A stretch of 64,000 nucleotides of DNA from Halocaridina rubra (Eukaryota; Arthropoda; Malacostraca; Decapoda; Atyidae): positions 113,340-177,339 of the forward strand of contig JAXCGZ010015154.1 of the NCBI GenBank assembly GCA_037179515.1, written 5' to 3'. The notes beneath the pieces are model-generated. The model was not told the origin of the DNA. It made no database searches and saw only the letters and a list, made by a program, of their open reading frames with translations. Each line of letters starts with the position of its first letter. Positions within the stretch are counted from its first letter, which is position 1. Made by a program: the position numbers and the translations under genes. Positions 22,201 to 33,305 of the stretch are shown here, piece after piece.

Positions 22201-23023
22201 TCGGCCTCAGCTTAGTCAATGTCTTCGGATGGTGTGTAGGCTGAAAACCCATTGCGAGAGGTGCTCCTGGAATCGGCCCCAGTCAGCCTATTTGAAATTC
22301 CATCGAGGGGGAGGAGCAGGGATTTGGAAGATTTCAGGAATTGGCAGCGTGAGATGGATCCCGTAGTGGTCGCTTGTGACCAGGGGATGAACTCTCCATG
22401 TGGCGTCTTGCTTTAGGGAGTTGGAGACAGAGGTGAGGTCCAGTATTCCACCTCTGTCATGTGTTGGCTCATGATTGTTGAGAAGGGAGACGTCTTCTTG
22501 GTCATCCAGCAGGCTCATGATGTGTCTGCCTGCAGCACAGGGGCGCTAGCAGGCTCATGATGTGTCTGGCTGCAGCACAGGGGCGCTCATACCTGAATCT
22601 TGGATGGTGCGCGTTGAAGTCGCCTCCTATTACCAAGTCACAATGACTGGCTAGCCCGAAGAGGGTAGTCAGGTCTAATCCACCATCCTGTGGTCTGTAA
22701 ATGTTGTACAGATCTATGCAGCTGCCCTGAAGTTTGATGTTAACAGCGAGGATGTGGACATCTTAGCCGCAGTGGACCGATCGAGTTATTTCCTTGGCTA
22801 AAAGGTTTTTCCTGATAAAGGTGGTGCTGCCTCTTTTCTTCCCTGGAGACCAGTGCTGGTAGAATCCTTTGTATTCTGAGATTTTTGGAGTGTTTTGCTT
22901 TGTGCACAGGGTTTCTTGAACCATGATGACATCCATGTTGTCAGTCTTGGCAATGCCTCCTAGATGTTGTACCTTGTGTCTGAGACCCTGGGTGTTCCAG
23001 TGTAGGATCCCGAGATTAAACAT
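19296..23023 (-). pseudogene. ORF2 of N2 (frameshifted)
   Basis: Endonuclease (FNLGILHWNTQGL, VQETL) at about 23023-22300, RT at about 22060-20600, RNase H and C-terminal Cys/His motif to about 19300. YADD is encoded, but an extra T right after it shifts the frame (~21015). A 40-bp tandem duplication interrupts the endonuclease at 22508-22587. RNase H is open for about 400 codons (20563-19352), with YNDGSVNQ in place of YTDGSVNQ. It cannot make a full ORF2 protein. Confidence 0.85.
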
Positions 23024-23042
23024 CTTGATGATTTAAGGAGGT

Positions 23043-24281
23043 TTAGTTGGTAGGAGTGGTGGGTTGTTGAGGCTGGTGGTGGGTTCTGGAGACGAGGGCA
23101 TGGGCGACAACGGAGTGGGCTACTTCGACGACTTGATTGTAGGCATCTTGATTAGTGGCTCTGGTATCGAGGAGTCGGACGGCTGCCTGTATGGCTTGAA
23201 TAAGAGGGTTGGTGAGCTCGTTTACTGTGAAGAGGGTTTGCTGTTTGGAAGAGGAGGCAGAGGATGGTGTCTGGATAGGCTGTTTAGGTGTGGAGGTATG
23301 GGATCTAAGTCTAGGGTCCCGGGACCTTTTGTGGTGAGCGGGTGTGTGTGTGGTCTGAGTGTTGCGTGTGACTGTATTGTGTGTTTGAGTGTTGCATGGG
23401 GTGGAGGTGTTGGTTTGAGTGTTGTGTGTGGGGATGGTAGGGTTGTGAGTGTTGTTTGGGGGGATGGTAGGAGTGTGAGTGTTGTGTGATGGGGTGGATG
23501 GAGTTGGTGTAGGGGTGGAAACTGTAGGAGGTGTGATCTGTGTGTTAGGAGCTGGGTTGGTGTTGTGTGGTGGGTTTTGGGTGGGGAGGTTTGGTGTGAG
23601 TGGAGCAGGAAGGGGCCTTTGCCAAGGATTGGAGGTGGGGGGAGGAGCTGGGGTGAAGTTGGGGGTTGTGTGATTGGTGACAGGGGCAGAGGGAGGGACT
23701 CTTTGAGGAATCCACTTCAGCCTTTCTGGGCAGCAGTTGTTCCATGCATGATGGTTTCCCTTACAATTTGGGCAATCGGCAACTGTTGCTTCATTGGCCT
23801 TGAATTTGTTGAGGCAGCGGTCGGTGGAATGTCTCCCACTGCAGATTGCAAATCTCTCTGGGAGATGGCAAGTATTTCTGTGGTGCTCAAATCTTTGACA
23901 CTGGAAACATCTTAGTAGTTCAGGAGTGTAGTCTCTTATGTTGAATTTGCCCCAGATGCCGAGGTTTACTTGCAAAGGGGGTGGACCACAGATGTGGACC
24001 AGAACTTGTTTTGAGGGGACGGTTTGGCCCTCTATTTTGGAGGAGCAACGTGAGGCAGCAGTAATATACGTTTGCTTGGTTAGCAGGTCAACTGACCAAG
24101 CAACAGGGAAGCCAATGAGGATGTATTTTCTTAATTTTTGGGCAGGGTTCATCTCTGTCAAGTGAGGTGAGTTGAGGCTGTGGACCTTCTCTGTGGTTTC
24201 TGCTGAGGATGGGTGGATGATTAATTCACCCTGTACATTAGGCTTAATTTTGCAGCCGAACTCGGTGAGTTGGTCTTCCAA
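23043..24281 (-). CDS. ORF1 protein of N2 (5' end damaged)
   Basis: Homologous to N1 ORF1. It reads from about residue 55 of that protein (EDQLTEFGCKIKPNVQG). The first third lies upstream (to ~24420) in other frames. Zinc knuckles: CFQCQRFEHHRNTC, then CSGRHSTDRC with its first Cys region altered (FAIC for CGIC), then CPNCKGNHHAWNNCC. The Pro/Thr-rich tail is shortened by small in-frame indels. The end at 23043 lies upstream of the ORF2 start (ATG 23023), whereas in N1 the two overlap; a small indel explains this. Confidence 0.8.
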   Translation of the reverse strand: MEDQLTEFGCKIKPNVQGELIIHPSSAETTEKVHSLNSPHLTEMNPAQKLRKYILIGFPVAWSVDLLTKQTYITAASRCSSKIEGQTVPSKQVLVHICGPPPLQVNLGIWGKFNIRDYTPELLRCFQCQRFEHHRNTCHLPERFAICSGRHSTDRCLNKFKANEATVADCPNCKGNHHAWNNCCPERLKWIPQRVPPSAPVTNHTTPNFTPAPPPTSNPWQRPLPAPLTPNLPTQNPPHNTNPAPNTQITPPTVSTPTPTPSTPSHNTHTPTIPPNNTHNPTIPTHNTQTNTSTPCNTQTHNTVTRNTQTTHTPAHHKRSRDPRLRSHTSTPKQPIQTPSSASSSKQQTLFTVNELTNPLIQAIQAAVRLLDTRATNQDAYNQVVEVAHSVVAHALVSRTHHQPQQPTTPTN

Positions 24282-25317
24282 CTCTCTGATTAGGTCATAT
24301 GCCTCTTTGGTGGAAGGATTCTGAACTTTGAACTTTGATATGGGCTCTGTATCGATCTTTGGGGCTGGGGGGGAACTGGGGCAGCAGCACTCTCATGGCT
24401 ACTGCCAGAGGCTGTCCTTGGCCTCTTCTTTCCCACAACTATCCACCCCTCTTAAGGGGGGGTCAAGTTCCATTCTCCCCTCTGGGGGGGAGCAGGAGAA
24501 GCGGCTGAGGCCATGACTAACAACTAGTCATGGATATCACAGATTTCACTAGGTATATATCACTTGCACTGTTTGTCAATTTCGCTTAATAAATTATAGG
24601 GGCCTTGTGGCTGGATCACTTCACTTAATTGGAACACTAGAACACTCTATCACTTAAACAGTCTTCTATCTTTCTTCCCAACTCTCGTGGGAGAGGGGAG
24701 TGCAAACAGAGATTATGCTCAGCACGTGTTTTTATTTTTATATCTCTTCCCAGATCTCTAAAGAGAGGGAAAAGCAAACAAAATAAATGTAAGGTTGAAA
24801 TCTGAACACTTTCTATAGAATTAGGGAACACACAAAAATGTGTGTTCAATTAAACAAAACACAAAAGCACAAAAAAACAACCAAACAAGGCAATTATTCT
24901 GTTTATCTCATTGGCTCTCGTGAGAGAGGAAGAAAAGAAAACAAAGATACTTAGGTTATTTTTCCTTGTAGAAACTTCCACCTCAGATCAGGGATGGAGT
25001 GGAGGAGGAGAAATTCACTTCACTGGTAGGAAGAGGCTTCAACTACCTATCACAAAAGATATAAAAGCAAGTTAGAAACCTGAACACTTTTTATTTCCCT
25101 TTTCTTCCCAACTCTTATAAAAGAGAGAGAAGAGCAGGCAAAATTATTTGAGGTATATGACACACACAGTCACTTGTTTTCACTAAAACAAAAATGGGAA
25201 CACAAAACAAAATAAAAACAATCTAAGCTTCTTTTTCTGGCTCTCGTGAGAGAGGAGGAAAAGAGGACAGAGATACTTAGGCAGGTCCTATCACTACTGG
25301 AGGTGGAACCAGACTGT
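24282..25317 (-). promoter_or_regulatory. 5' UTR of N2 with tandem monomers
   Basis: Reverse-strand counterpart of 8783-10093. ctctctcacgagagcc-type blocks occur near 25235-25252 and 24913-24930, with a related acgagag block near 24683. The 5' terminus aligns with N1. Includes the start of the damaged ORF1 (24282-24420). Confidence 0.6.
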
Positions 25318-25325
25318 TGAGAACA

Positions 25326-28300
25326 TTTTTTTTTCTTGGATGTTCTCCCTTGAGGGGAGCAGACCTTCCCTTCTGGCCCGCAGGTGTGGTAAGATTTTTT
25401 TTTAATGTAGGTGGTATTCGCTCTTGCGGGCGAATGGGCTTTCCTATTTGGTGAGGAGGTGGGGTGAAATCTTGTTATTGTTGGTGATCGGACTTTCCTA
25501 TTTTGGCCCGCAGGTGAGGTTGTGAAAAACTGTAAAGATAACGGAGAGCATAATTATTCAGTTGAGGATTATTAGTTTACATCAAACAATTTAAATGAAT
25601 TCCTGTTTTGGGGGTGAGAGAGTTATTACATGGTTACCTTGGTGGAGGGTATTGACTGATGATATTTAGTAGACTGTTCATGTAGTTGTTTGTTGCTAGT
25701 CTGATAATGGAGCTAGCAACATAAAGGTCATTTGGATCTTGGCTGGATGTTGCGGGGGCACCAGTTTTCTGTCGAATTTCTGAAAAGGAATCACATTCGA
25801 GGAAGTAATGGAGCAGTGGATGTGGTGAGGCTACCTGGCAAAAGGTGCATTCCCTGATGATATCCTCCACTATTCACCAGGTGCACTTGTACCCGAGTCT
25901 CAGACGGTACACATTGACCTCCGTGCTTCGTCGAAGGCTCTTAGGCAGGGTGATTCGCTGAAGATCAATGTGGCTTTGTACCACCAGGTGGAGGGGGAGC
26001 CAATGTCTGTGCACAGGTTGTGTTTAGTTATTAAGGCATTAAGGAGTGACTTGGTGGCTTTATTTTTTATCTGTTGAATCCCAGTAGACAGAGATATTTG
26101 GATTTCTGCTCTGAGAGTGGCTTGTATGGCAGCTTGATCGGCTTCCTCATTTCCCTTGATGCTGATGTGGCTGGGAATCCAGGCAAGAGTGATGGCTTTT
26201 CCAAGGCTGGTTGTCCTGTGGTAGTGGCTGAGGATGGTGGTGATGATACGTACATTGTCTCTGAGGAGTGGCTTCTTGATGGCCTGTAAGGCACCTTTAG
26301 AGTCAGAGAGAATTAGGGCTTGGTCAGCTCCTTGCTGGATGAAGAAGTCGAGGGCATTGGCTATGGCAACAAGCTCAGTCTGGAGCGATGAGCAGGAGTT
26401 TGACAGTCTCCAGGATAGGACGTGGTATCCAGTGGTGAAGGCGGTGGCTGAGGCTCCAGTTTCTTGATTTACTGAACCGTCAGTGTAGTAGACTTGAGAG
26501 TTTGGCCTGTTCCAGTTCTGAATTTTGTCCTTATATATGTTTTTAAGGACAAGTGGGTTTACCAAGCTTTTGGGGTGGTCAGGGAGCTCGATCTTTATGT
26601 CGAGTGGTTGGTCATTCCATGGGGGTGGGCATCTGTATTCAGGAAGCGGTGTGTCCTGTATCTTGGCTAGGATGCTCTCCCTGACTGGCAGTGCTTGTAG
26701 GCTAGCGCAGACCTTGGCTGCCCAGGTTCTAGGATGGTGGGTGGGTTGGCGATTGAGGGCTAGATGGAGATTTGTGCCAGCGAGGCATTTATGTTGGGCA
26801 GTGGTGGTTTTGGCCACAAAGAGGGTCAGTCTTTGCTGAGCTCTGAGTTTGAGTGGCATGAGTCCTGATTTAATCTGGATGTTTTCTCTCTTGGTCCACA
26901 TGGGAGCTCCAAGCATGGTACGTATGGCGTTGTTTTGAATTACTTCTATCTTGTCCCACTGTTGGTCTGTTAGTAGCCAGAGTGTGGGACAAGCATTGTC
27001 TATGAGGTTGCGTATGGCTTGTACATAGAAGCTTCTGAGGACATTAAATGATGCACCATTGTAGAGGCCCAGCATCCGACGAAGGACCACTTGTCGCTGG
27101 CTACACCTGTCGCGCAAGTGTTGAATTTCTGGTCCAAAGGTTCGACTGTTGTCGATGATTACACTTATGTATTGGTGTTTGGTAACCCAGTCCACAGGCT
27201 CATTACCTATGACCAGATTAGTGTCTGGTCTCCACTGGTGGATGGGAAGGGCCTTGGTTTTGTGGGCATAGATTTTAACTCCAAGGGAGATGGAGGTTTG
27301 ATGATTCTTGGTGAGGCAGCACTGTGTCTTGTTAGAGCTTCTGTCTCCTATTGTGACAAGGGCAAAGTCATCCGCATAGTTGAAGAGTTTGGCTCCATGT
27401 GGTAGTGCGATGTCCATGAGTTTTTCCATGAGACGATTAAAGAGGAAGGGGCTAAGGATTCCACCTTGCGGGGTTCCATTTTCGTGGTTTTTGTAGGTGG
27501 AGTAGTGCCCATCTACTTTGACTCGTGCACTACGGTTTTGTACACACTGCTTGATCCATGAGAGAAGGTTGCCTTTGATCTGCTTTGAAACGAGAGCTGA
27601 GAGTATTGCCAGCACATTGGCAAGTTCAAAGGCCTTCTCTAGGTCTAGAAAAACGATGTATCCACGGCATTTGTTGATAAATGATAGCATGGAGGCTATG
27701 CATTCTGAGGTGCCTAAGCTAGGCTGGTAGGCAAACATGTTTTCTGGGAAGGGTGGGAATTTCCAGCAGACTCTGTTAAGTACCATCTTTTCTGCCGTCT
27801 TGCTCAGGCAGCTTGGGAGGGAGATGGGGCGAGGGTTGTCAGGGTCCTGTGGTTTTGGGATGGGCTGAATGTCTGCTCTGTTCCATGAGGCTGGTCTGAT
27901 TCTTCGTGTGTATGTTGAATTGATCAGAGAGAGTAGAGCAAGCTCCCCTTGGGGCCCCATATTTTGAATCATTGTGTATGTGATTCTATCGGCACCTGGG
28001 GCTGTGTATCTAGAGCTTTTGCTTACTCTTAGTAGCTCAGTCAGAGAGAATGGAGCATCTGTTTCGTCTTCAGTGTTGATGGCCTCTTCTATTTCTTCCC
28101 ATCTTGCAGTGGTGAGGTCCTGAAGAGTTGTTCTGGTGGTGATGGGGAGCTGGTTGGAGCTTGCTCTATCCGCAAATTTGACGGAGAGTTCTTCTGCTGC
28201 CCTGCTAGGATCCCTGTGGGGGGTGATTTTAGGAGGTTTTCCTTTAGCAAAGGAGTTGATGCTCCTCCACATCTGGCCCATAGAGGTGTGAGCATCTAGG

Positions 28301-28847
28301 GTGGAACACCACTCTAGCCATTTTTTCCTCTTGATGTTGCGTGTTTCTTCATGGACATGTTCTTTGACTGCCTGGAGAGTGCGGTAGGAGTCTTCAGTGC
28401 GACGTTTCCTGTGCATTTTCCGGATGACGTTGAGCCGGTGATTGAGTTCTTTAACTCTGTCACAGTAGTACCATCTGTCCCGATGAGTGGTGTGTTGTGG
28501 TTTGCAGAGGACGATGGAGGAGTTTGCTGCAGCTTGCAGGGCACTGACTAGCTCGGCCTCTGCTTATTCGATATCTTCGGATGGTGTGTAGGCTGGAAAC
28601 CAATTGCTGAGGTGCTCCTGGAATCGGCCCCAGTCGGCCTTCTTGAAATTCCATCGAGAGGAGGAGCAGGGATTTGGAAGATTTCAGGAATTGGCAGCAT
28701 GAGATGGATCCTATAGTGGTCGCTTGTGACCAGGGGATGAACTCTCCATGTGGCGTCCTGCTTTAGGGAGTTGGAGACAGAGGTGAGGTCCAGTATTCCA
28801 CCTCTGTCATGTGTTGGCTCATGATTCTTGAGAAGGGAGACGTCTTC
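25326..28847 (-). mobile_element. I-group-like LINE N3, 5'-truncated, reverse strand
   Basis: The 3' poly(A) tail (T run) begins at 25326; the 5' end is cut inside the endonuclease at about 28847. It was inserted into the RNase H gene of copy 2. Comparison with copy 1 shows about 15 bp of target missing (corresponding to ~4097-4112) and no target duplication, so integration removed target DNA. There is 2-3 bp of microhomology at the 5' junction (tcc). Confidence 0.85.
25900..28416 (-). CDS. RT-RNase H part of ORF2 in N3 (long open frame, 838 aa)
   Basis: The longest intact piece of this LINE's ORF2. RT: APGADRITYTMIQ, PISLPSCLSKTAEKM, GTPQGGILSPFLF and a complete catalytic YADDFAL. RNase H: YTDGSVNQ, LQTELVAI, LSDSKGALQAI and WIPSHISIKGNEEADQAA. 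The frame is lost near 25960, where the Cys/His C-terminal tail continues in another frame (25870-25634). Upstream, a TAA near 28564 (Gln in N1) and the truncation remove the endonuclease. It is the best reference for reading the other copies. Confidence 0.9.
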   Translation of the reverse strand: MHRKRRTEDSYRTLQAVKEHVHEETRNIKRKKWLEWCSTLDAHTSMGQMWRSINSFAKGKPPKITPHRDPSRAAEELSVKFADRASSNQLPITTRTTLQDLTTARWEEIEEAINTEDETDAPFSLTELLRVSKSSRYTAPGADRITYTMIQNMGPQGELALLSLINSTYTRRIRPASWNRADIQPIPKPQDPDNPRPISLPSCLSKTAEKMVLNRVCWKFPPFPENMFAYQPSLGTSECIASMLSFINKCRGYIVFLDLEKAFELANVLAILSALVSKQIKGNLLSWIKQCVQNRSARVKVDGHYSTYKNHENGTPQGGILSPFLFNRLMEKLMDIALPHGAKLFNYADDFALVTIGDRSSNKTQCCLTKNHQTSISLGVKIYAHKTKALPIHQWRPDTNLVIGNEPVDWVTKHQYISVIIDNSRTFGPEIQHLRDRCSQRQVVLRRMLGLYNGASFNVLRSFYVQAIRNLIDNACPTLWLLTDQQWDKIEVIQNNAIRTMLGAPMWTKRENIQIKSGLMPLKLRAQQRLTLFVAKTTTAQHKCLAGTNLHLALNRQPTHHPRTWAAKVCASLQALPVRESILAKIQDTPLPEYRCPPPWNDQPLDIKIELPDHPKSLVNPLVLKNIYKDKIQNWNRPNSQVYYTDGSVNQETGASATAFTTGYHVLSWRLSNSCSSLQTELVAIANALDFFIQQGADQALILSDSKGALQAIKKPLLRDNVRIITTILSHYHRTTSLGKAITLAWIPSHISIKGNEEADQAAIQATLRAEIQISLSTGIQQIKNKATKSLLNALITKHNLCTDIGSPSTWWYKATLIFSESPCLRAFDEARRSMCTV

Positions 28848-29035
28848 CTATATTTACAGACTGCAGACAAGCTAAATCCTAGGCTGTAAAGATGTGCACT
28901 TTACCTGAATCTATTCAAATTCACTGCCCAACATGTTGATGAAAAGGACAGTGACTTCACTGATCTACAAGTCGACCGTCGTTACCCTCAAATGAGGAAG
29001 CTGATGCTGTTAGCCTCAGCTTATCTAGTCTGTAA
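28848..29035 (+). pseudogene. End of the RNase H gene of copy 2
   Basis: Homologous to 4110-4298 of copy 1 (ctatatttacagactgcaga; caacatgttgatg). It completes the domain interrupted at 18948. It carries indels and a stop. Its position proves that N2 and N3 sit inside copy 2. Confidence 0.85.
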
Positions 29036-29750
29036 AGATTACTTCTTTTATGTGTTGCTTATTTTCGTGTTTATCTTTATATATTTAATACTTTACCTGT
29101 TTACTTTATCTTACATATGTATTTCAGTTTGGTCATATACATGCAAAATGGGTTTTCCTTAGCTTTCTTTAGTATAGCATGTTTATTCACCCTAGTAAAA
29201 CATATCCATGTGTATTAACGTTATTTCTTATGGAAGACGAAGAAGATGAAGAATATTTCTTTAGTTGTAGTTTTATAGCCTCCCTTTTGTGGGACTCTGA
29301 AACCAAGAACATGGTGGAATCTTTTAGTTTAGCGTTGAATAGCTGAAGCTGTTTTAGATCCAGTTGGCACTGCCAAGGACAACTAGGTTCAAAATTTTCC
29401 TTTTAAGTATACTGTATTTTTTTTTTTTATTTTATTGCCTTATTGCATGTGAAGAATTCTTAATCTTAAATATTAATATTCTCTGATATTTAATTGTGAT
29501 TTAAATTTTCTTGAAATTTGAATTTAATCACATTCCTTTTAAGTTTTGCATGTCACTTAATATTCATTAATAAGAATTGCTTTATTGATAATATATGTTC
29601 CAGTGGTGAATCCTATTTTTTTCTTTCATTTGTCATTTTCCCTTGAAAGGATCTCTCATCCCACATAATAACACTGAAGTCAATATAACTTCCTCAGTTT
29701 TTTTTTTTTTCGCTTTCAGTAATAGAATGTTGATAATTCAATATTCTTTA
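29036..29750 (+). other. 3' noncoding stretch of copy 2
   Basis: Homologous to 4299-4934 (starts aagattacttctttt, includes gaagacgaagaagatgaaga near 29235). No ORF. Confidence 0.6.
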
Positions 29751-31905
29751 GAAAGGGCGTTTGTGACAGAGTGTTTTGCTCAAAGTCGTCAGAGGCTGTA
29801 GTTGATGCCTGATTAGTTATGTAGTTAACTAGTAACTGTCTTTTCTTATCTTATTAAAAAAAATCTCACTCCCTGAATTTTGCAGATTATGTTTATTTGC
29901 AAGTTATATATTTGTATATCTTTTTAATATTCTTGTACATATAGAAAGCATGATCCCAAAATAAAAATCTCCCTTCTATTTCTCAGTTTTCTGCTTTTTC
30001 TTTTTTCTCATGAATGAGGCCATTATCCTAGCGAGTCTGTTAGATACATAGATTAGGGAAGTATCTTATTAAAATATTACTTTTGCTAATAAATCTTGTT
30101 ACATAAAAATTGCTCTTGCTGATAATTTTGCTATAAATTTGACCCTGCTGATATGTCATTAGCCTGTCTAGATACATTTCAGTAGCTTCTTTAATATTTG
30201 AATATCTAAAATTCCGTCCCCTGAAATGCAAAGAACGTTCTGGAGATTGATCGCCAGTAACCTATTTTGCCCATATATATTTTTCGTTCCTTTTTTTTGC
30301 TTTCGCTTGTTGCACCTAAACTACTGTCTCTCTCTTGCATCTCTGCCATAATTGCCTGCCAGGGACCACCACTACAGTAGCTCTCGAATATTATATGACA
30401 AGTTACTGCTCTGAATATGCATTCTACATAGGGCCAAATGATGATGTCACCAAAAGATATGCTTGATCACTCTTAATTGGCAGCCAAATATCCCAGAGGC
30501 AAGATCTTACCACAGCAGTCTCGCTTACTTTAAACCCTTGTTTTTACATGTCGTTTTTACAGGAATTCATCTGGCACAAACAATGAGAGAGATAGTGTAT
30601 GGTAAAGGTCGTTGGTCAAGCATATTGTGAAGTCGAGAAACTTGTTAAATTCGTTACTGATCAGATCCTAAAAATATGTTTTTAGTCACATTCACATACA
30701 GAACGAACATTTGTAGATTACCTGACTGTAATCTCATGCGTCAAATTTTATTCCATGACCTGAAAATTAACGCCGATATACACTGATAAGAAATTTCTTT
30801 CACTGCGGGTGCCAAAGTAATCACATCGCCTTCAGAAGATTGCTCATTACCATGAAAAAATTTATCCCTTCTCATAACAAAATCTAAATTCATAATGCCC
30901 CTTTCTATCATCGTAAATTATGTATTTTACATCAATACTCATAAATTACGTGTTTTTTTTTGCTATAAATTGCAAGTAATTAATCATTTAACTAACTTGT
31001 TTTACGCTATAAACTGTAAATAATTAATAAGTAATTTTGCCCTCTTGGCATTGCAAAGGATTCTTGTTAACCACAATTTAATGAATACATTCTGTATTAT
31101 CTTTCTGATTTTTCATTAATTGGGAATAAAGTGCTTAGAGTTATAAGTTGCGAATACTTTAAAAGTTGGTTTTGCCCCTTTGCCACTGCAAATATTTCTT
31201 GCAAACCAAAAATTTTCCTTTATCATAAAAAAAGTGTTTTACCATATAATTTGCAAATAACTAATAAGTATTTTTGCCCTACTGACATAGCAAATGTTTA
31301 TTGTTAACCACAGTTTAAGGTATGCATACTGTATTTGTCTCGTTGATTCTTCATTTATTGTGAATATGTTGGTTTTCGCTAATGCCGGCAAAAGATAAAT
31401 GATTTTGTATGCTCTTGCGGAAGCGTAAATATATCTGGACAGCTGTGACAAACAACTATATTTTCATCCAGTAGATTAATATTGGAAACTCATTATTTGT
31501 GTGCTCATGCCTTCGGTTTTCCCATTATTAACAGTGTGTTGTTTCTGTTTCTGCAATTGTGGTGCCCTCTATTCTTCTCTGTCTGTGATAGAGGTAATCG
31601 TCGAGTTGAGGCCAAAGTCTTGGCATTCGTCTGTGGTGGCGGGAATTAAAATTGTGGTCACCACCTTTGAAGTTCGAGGCAGCATTCCATAAATTTAAAT
31701 TTTTAATTAGTTTCAGCTTTCCAAAAATTAATAAAAAAAATTTAATGTGTTATCGCATATACAAAATTAAAAGAAAGTTGAATTTTGAGTTTCAATTAAC
31801 CGAGTAGTGGAATGAGGGTTTCTCATGTCTGTTTGTGAGCTCTTAACCGAGTTCAGTGCCTTCAGTACCCTTAGTAAAACAAAAATTTTACAATAACCTT
31901 CCAAC
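29751..31905 (+). repeat. 3' inverted arm of copy 2
   Basis: Most complete arm in the window. It includes agaaagcatgatccc (~29943), gcctgtctagatacatttc (~30162), ctgccagggaccaccact (~30356), the ~120-140-bp subrepeats (30900-31380) and the terminal ccttccaacag. Reverse complement of 7022-8782 plus 15538-15975. It abuts copy 3 at 31906. Confidence 0.75.
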
Positions 31906-33305
31906 AGCCATACAGATGGACTTCAAATTTCATGGCCCACTATACAGCCAGAGCTTCCTTCTCCATGGTGGAGCAATTCCGCTCTGCAGAGCAAAGCCTG
32001 CGGCTTGCATATCACACTGGAGCTAATTCTGCTGGGTTGTCCGACCAGGCTTGCAAGAGTACGGTGCCAAGGCTTTTCGTCTGAGGCGCCAGTCTGCAAG
32101 ATAATGAGAAAAACTGGGTTTACCAGTTGTAATACTGGCTCACCCACCAGTGCTTCTCGGAGTTTGTAAAATGTTCTCTCCTCCTCGTCTGTCCATGAGA
32201 GAGGGGAGATCTTACCTCGCTTAGAGGAGGTCATCTGCTGCAAAGAGGCAGTGATATTATTAAAGTGTGAATTGAACCGTTGGTAGAAGCTGACACTACA
32301 CAGGAATGATCTCAGTTGAGTGACATTAGCAAGTTTCTCTATATCCTTAATAGTTTGCACATTGTGCTGTAAAGAAGACATAGCACCTTCACCGACCAAG
32401 TGGCCAAGATACTGCAATTGTGTGAAATCACTCTCGCATTTGGAAGGGTTTAAATGAAGTCCATGCAGTTTCAGAGGGGTAAGAACGCGGCAAAAAGTTG
32501 CGAGGTGCAATGAAAAATCCAGAGAATGCACCAGGATGTTGTCTATAAAGCATGAAACATTGCCAAGGTCCTGAAAAACTGTCCTCATGAGTTGATTGAA
32601 GCAGCCATGGGCATTCATCATTCCAAAAGGCAGGACCTGAACTGGTACAGACCGTATCTTGTTGAAAAGGCTGTTAGAGGCTTGGTAGTCTCTCTCATTG
32701 GGACTTACCAAACTCCACTGGCCATTCCAATTTGGACAGTAGCGGGCTTGAGAGAGTAACGAGAAAATATGCTTGTAGTCGGCAATGGGCTCTCCATCAA
32801 AGATGGTATGGGAATAAAGCTTATGATAGTAGAGGCAGAACCTTTGTCTACCATCTCGCTTACGCACTGCGAGAAAAAGCGAAAACCAATGGTAAAAGCT
32901 CTTTTCAACCATTCCGAGGAAGACCCAAGTGTCAAGATCTTCCCTCAGCTATATGGGCAGTTGGTGGGGAAGGCCATTGGAATGCTGAAACGACTCTGGG
33001 TTAGTCAATCTGACATGATGCTCAATGGTCGTAGTAGAACCTGGGAGGTCATTGAAGACATTTTAGTAGTCCTCTAATATCTTGCTCAGCTTTTTCCGTT
33101 GACTCGGTTGCAGTCTGGAGATAAAAATTAAATTGCTCACACTTTCCTTTTGGTGAGTGGGAATGGCTGGATCCATACCATCATCAAAAGTTTAGGCTTT
33201 ATCTTCAATTGGAGGGTCGTTGCTGCGGCCAGAGGGGTCTTTTTCTGAAAACACTCCAATCCACTACGTCCGTCTCCACCGCAAGGGAGGAGTACTCCGA
33301 TATAG
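31906..33305 (-). pseudogene. RT and partial RNase H of copy 3
   Basis: RT open to 31923 from about 32912 (WFSLFLAVRKRDGRQRFCL; MPFGMMNAHG-like), with the catalytic box FIDNILVHS (second Asp changed to Asn). The tether CSVSFYQRF and RNase H (LQTGASDEK, first Asp changed to Gly) follow, ending at the junction with the arm at 31905/31906. The region 32935-33305 holds the upstream RT linker with a frameshift. This enzyme is inactive. Confidence 0.85.

Larger units (their letters stand above)
18949..25317 (-). mobile_element. I-group-like LINE N2, full length, reverse strand
   Basis: About 6.4 kb. The 3' tail (runs of T on this strand) is at 18949 and the 5' end (acagtctggttcc on the minus strand) at 25317. 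An 8-bp duplication, tgagaaca, flanks it at 18941-18948 and 25318-25325. The right copy of the duplication sits directly at the poly(A) tail of N3, so N2 landed at the N3/host junction. Organisation matches N1. ORF2 is broken by frameshifts. Confidence 0.88.
7022..31905 (+). mobile_element. Gmr1-like element copy 2 with inverted terminal arms, interrupted by three LINE insertions
   Basis: Reassembled from pieces: 5' arm 7022-8782, [LINE N1 inserted], 5' arm continued 15538-15975, truncated pol 15976-18948, [LINEs N2 and N3 inserted], end of RNase H 28848-29035, noncoding 29036-29750, 3' arm 29751-31905. The 5' arm is the reverse complement of the 3' arm. Internal deletion removed gag and the first half of protease. 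The right terminus (...ccttccaacag) abuts a truncated RNase H of copy 3 on the opposite strand. No target-site duplication is seen. Confidence 0.65.
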
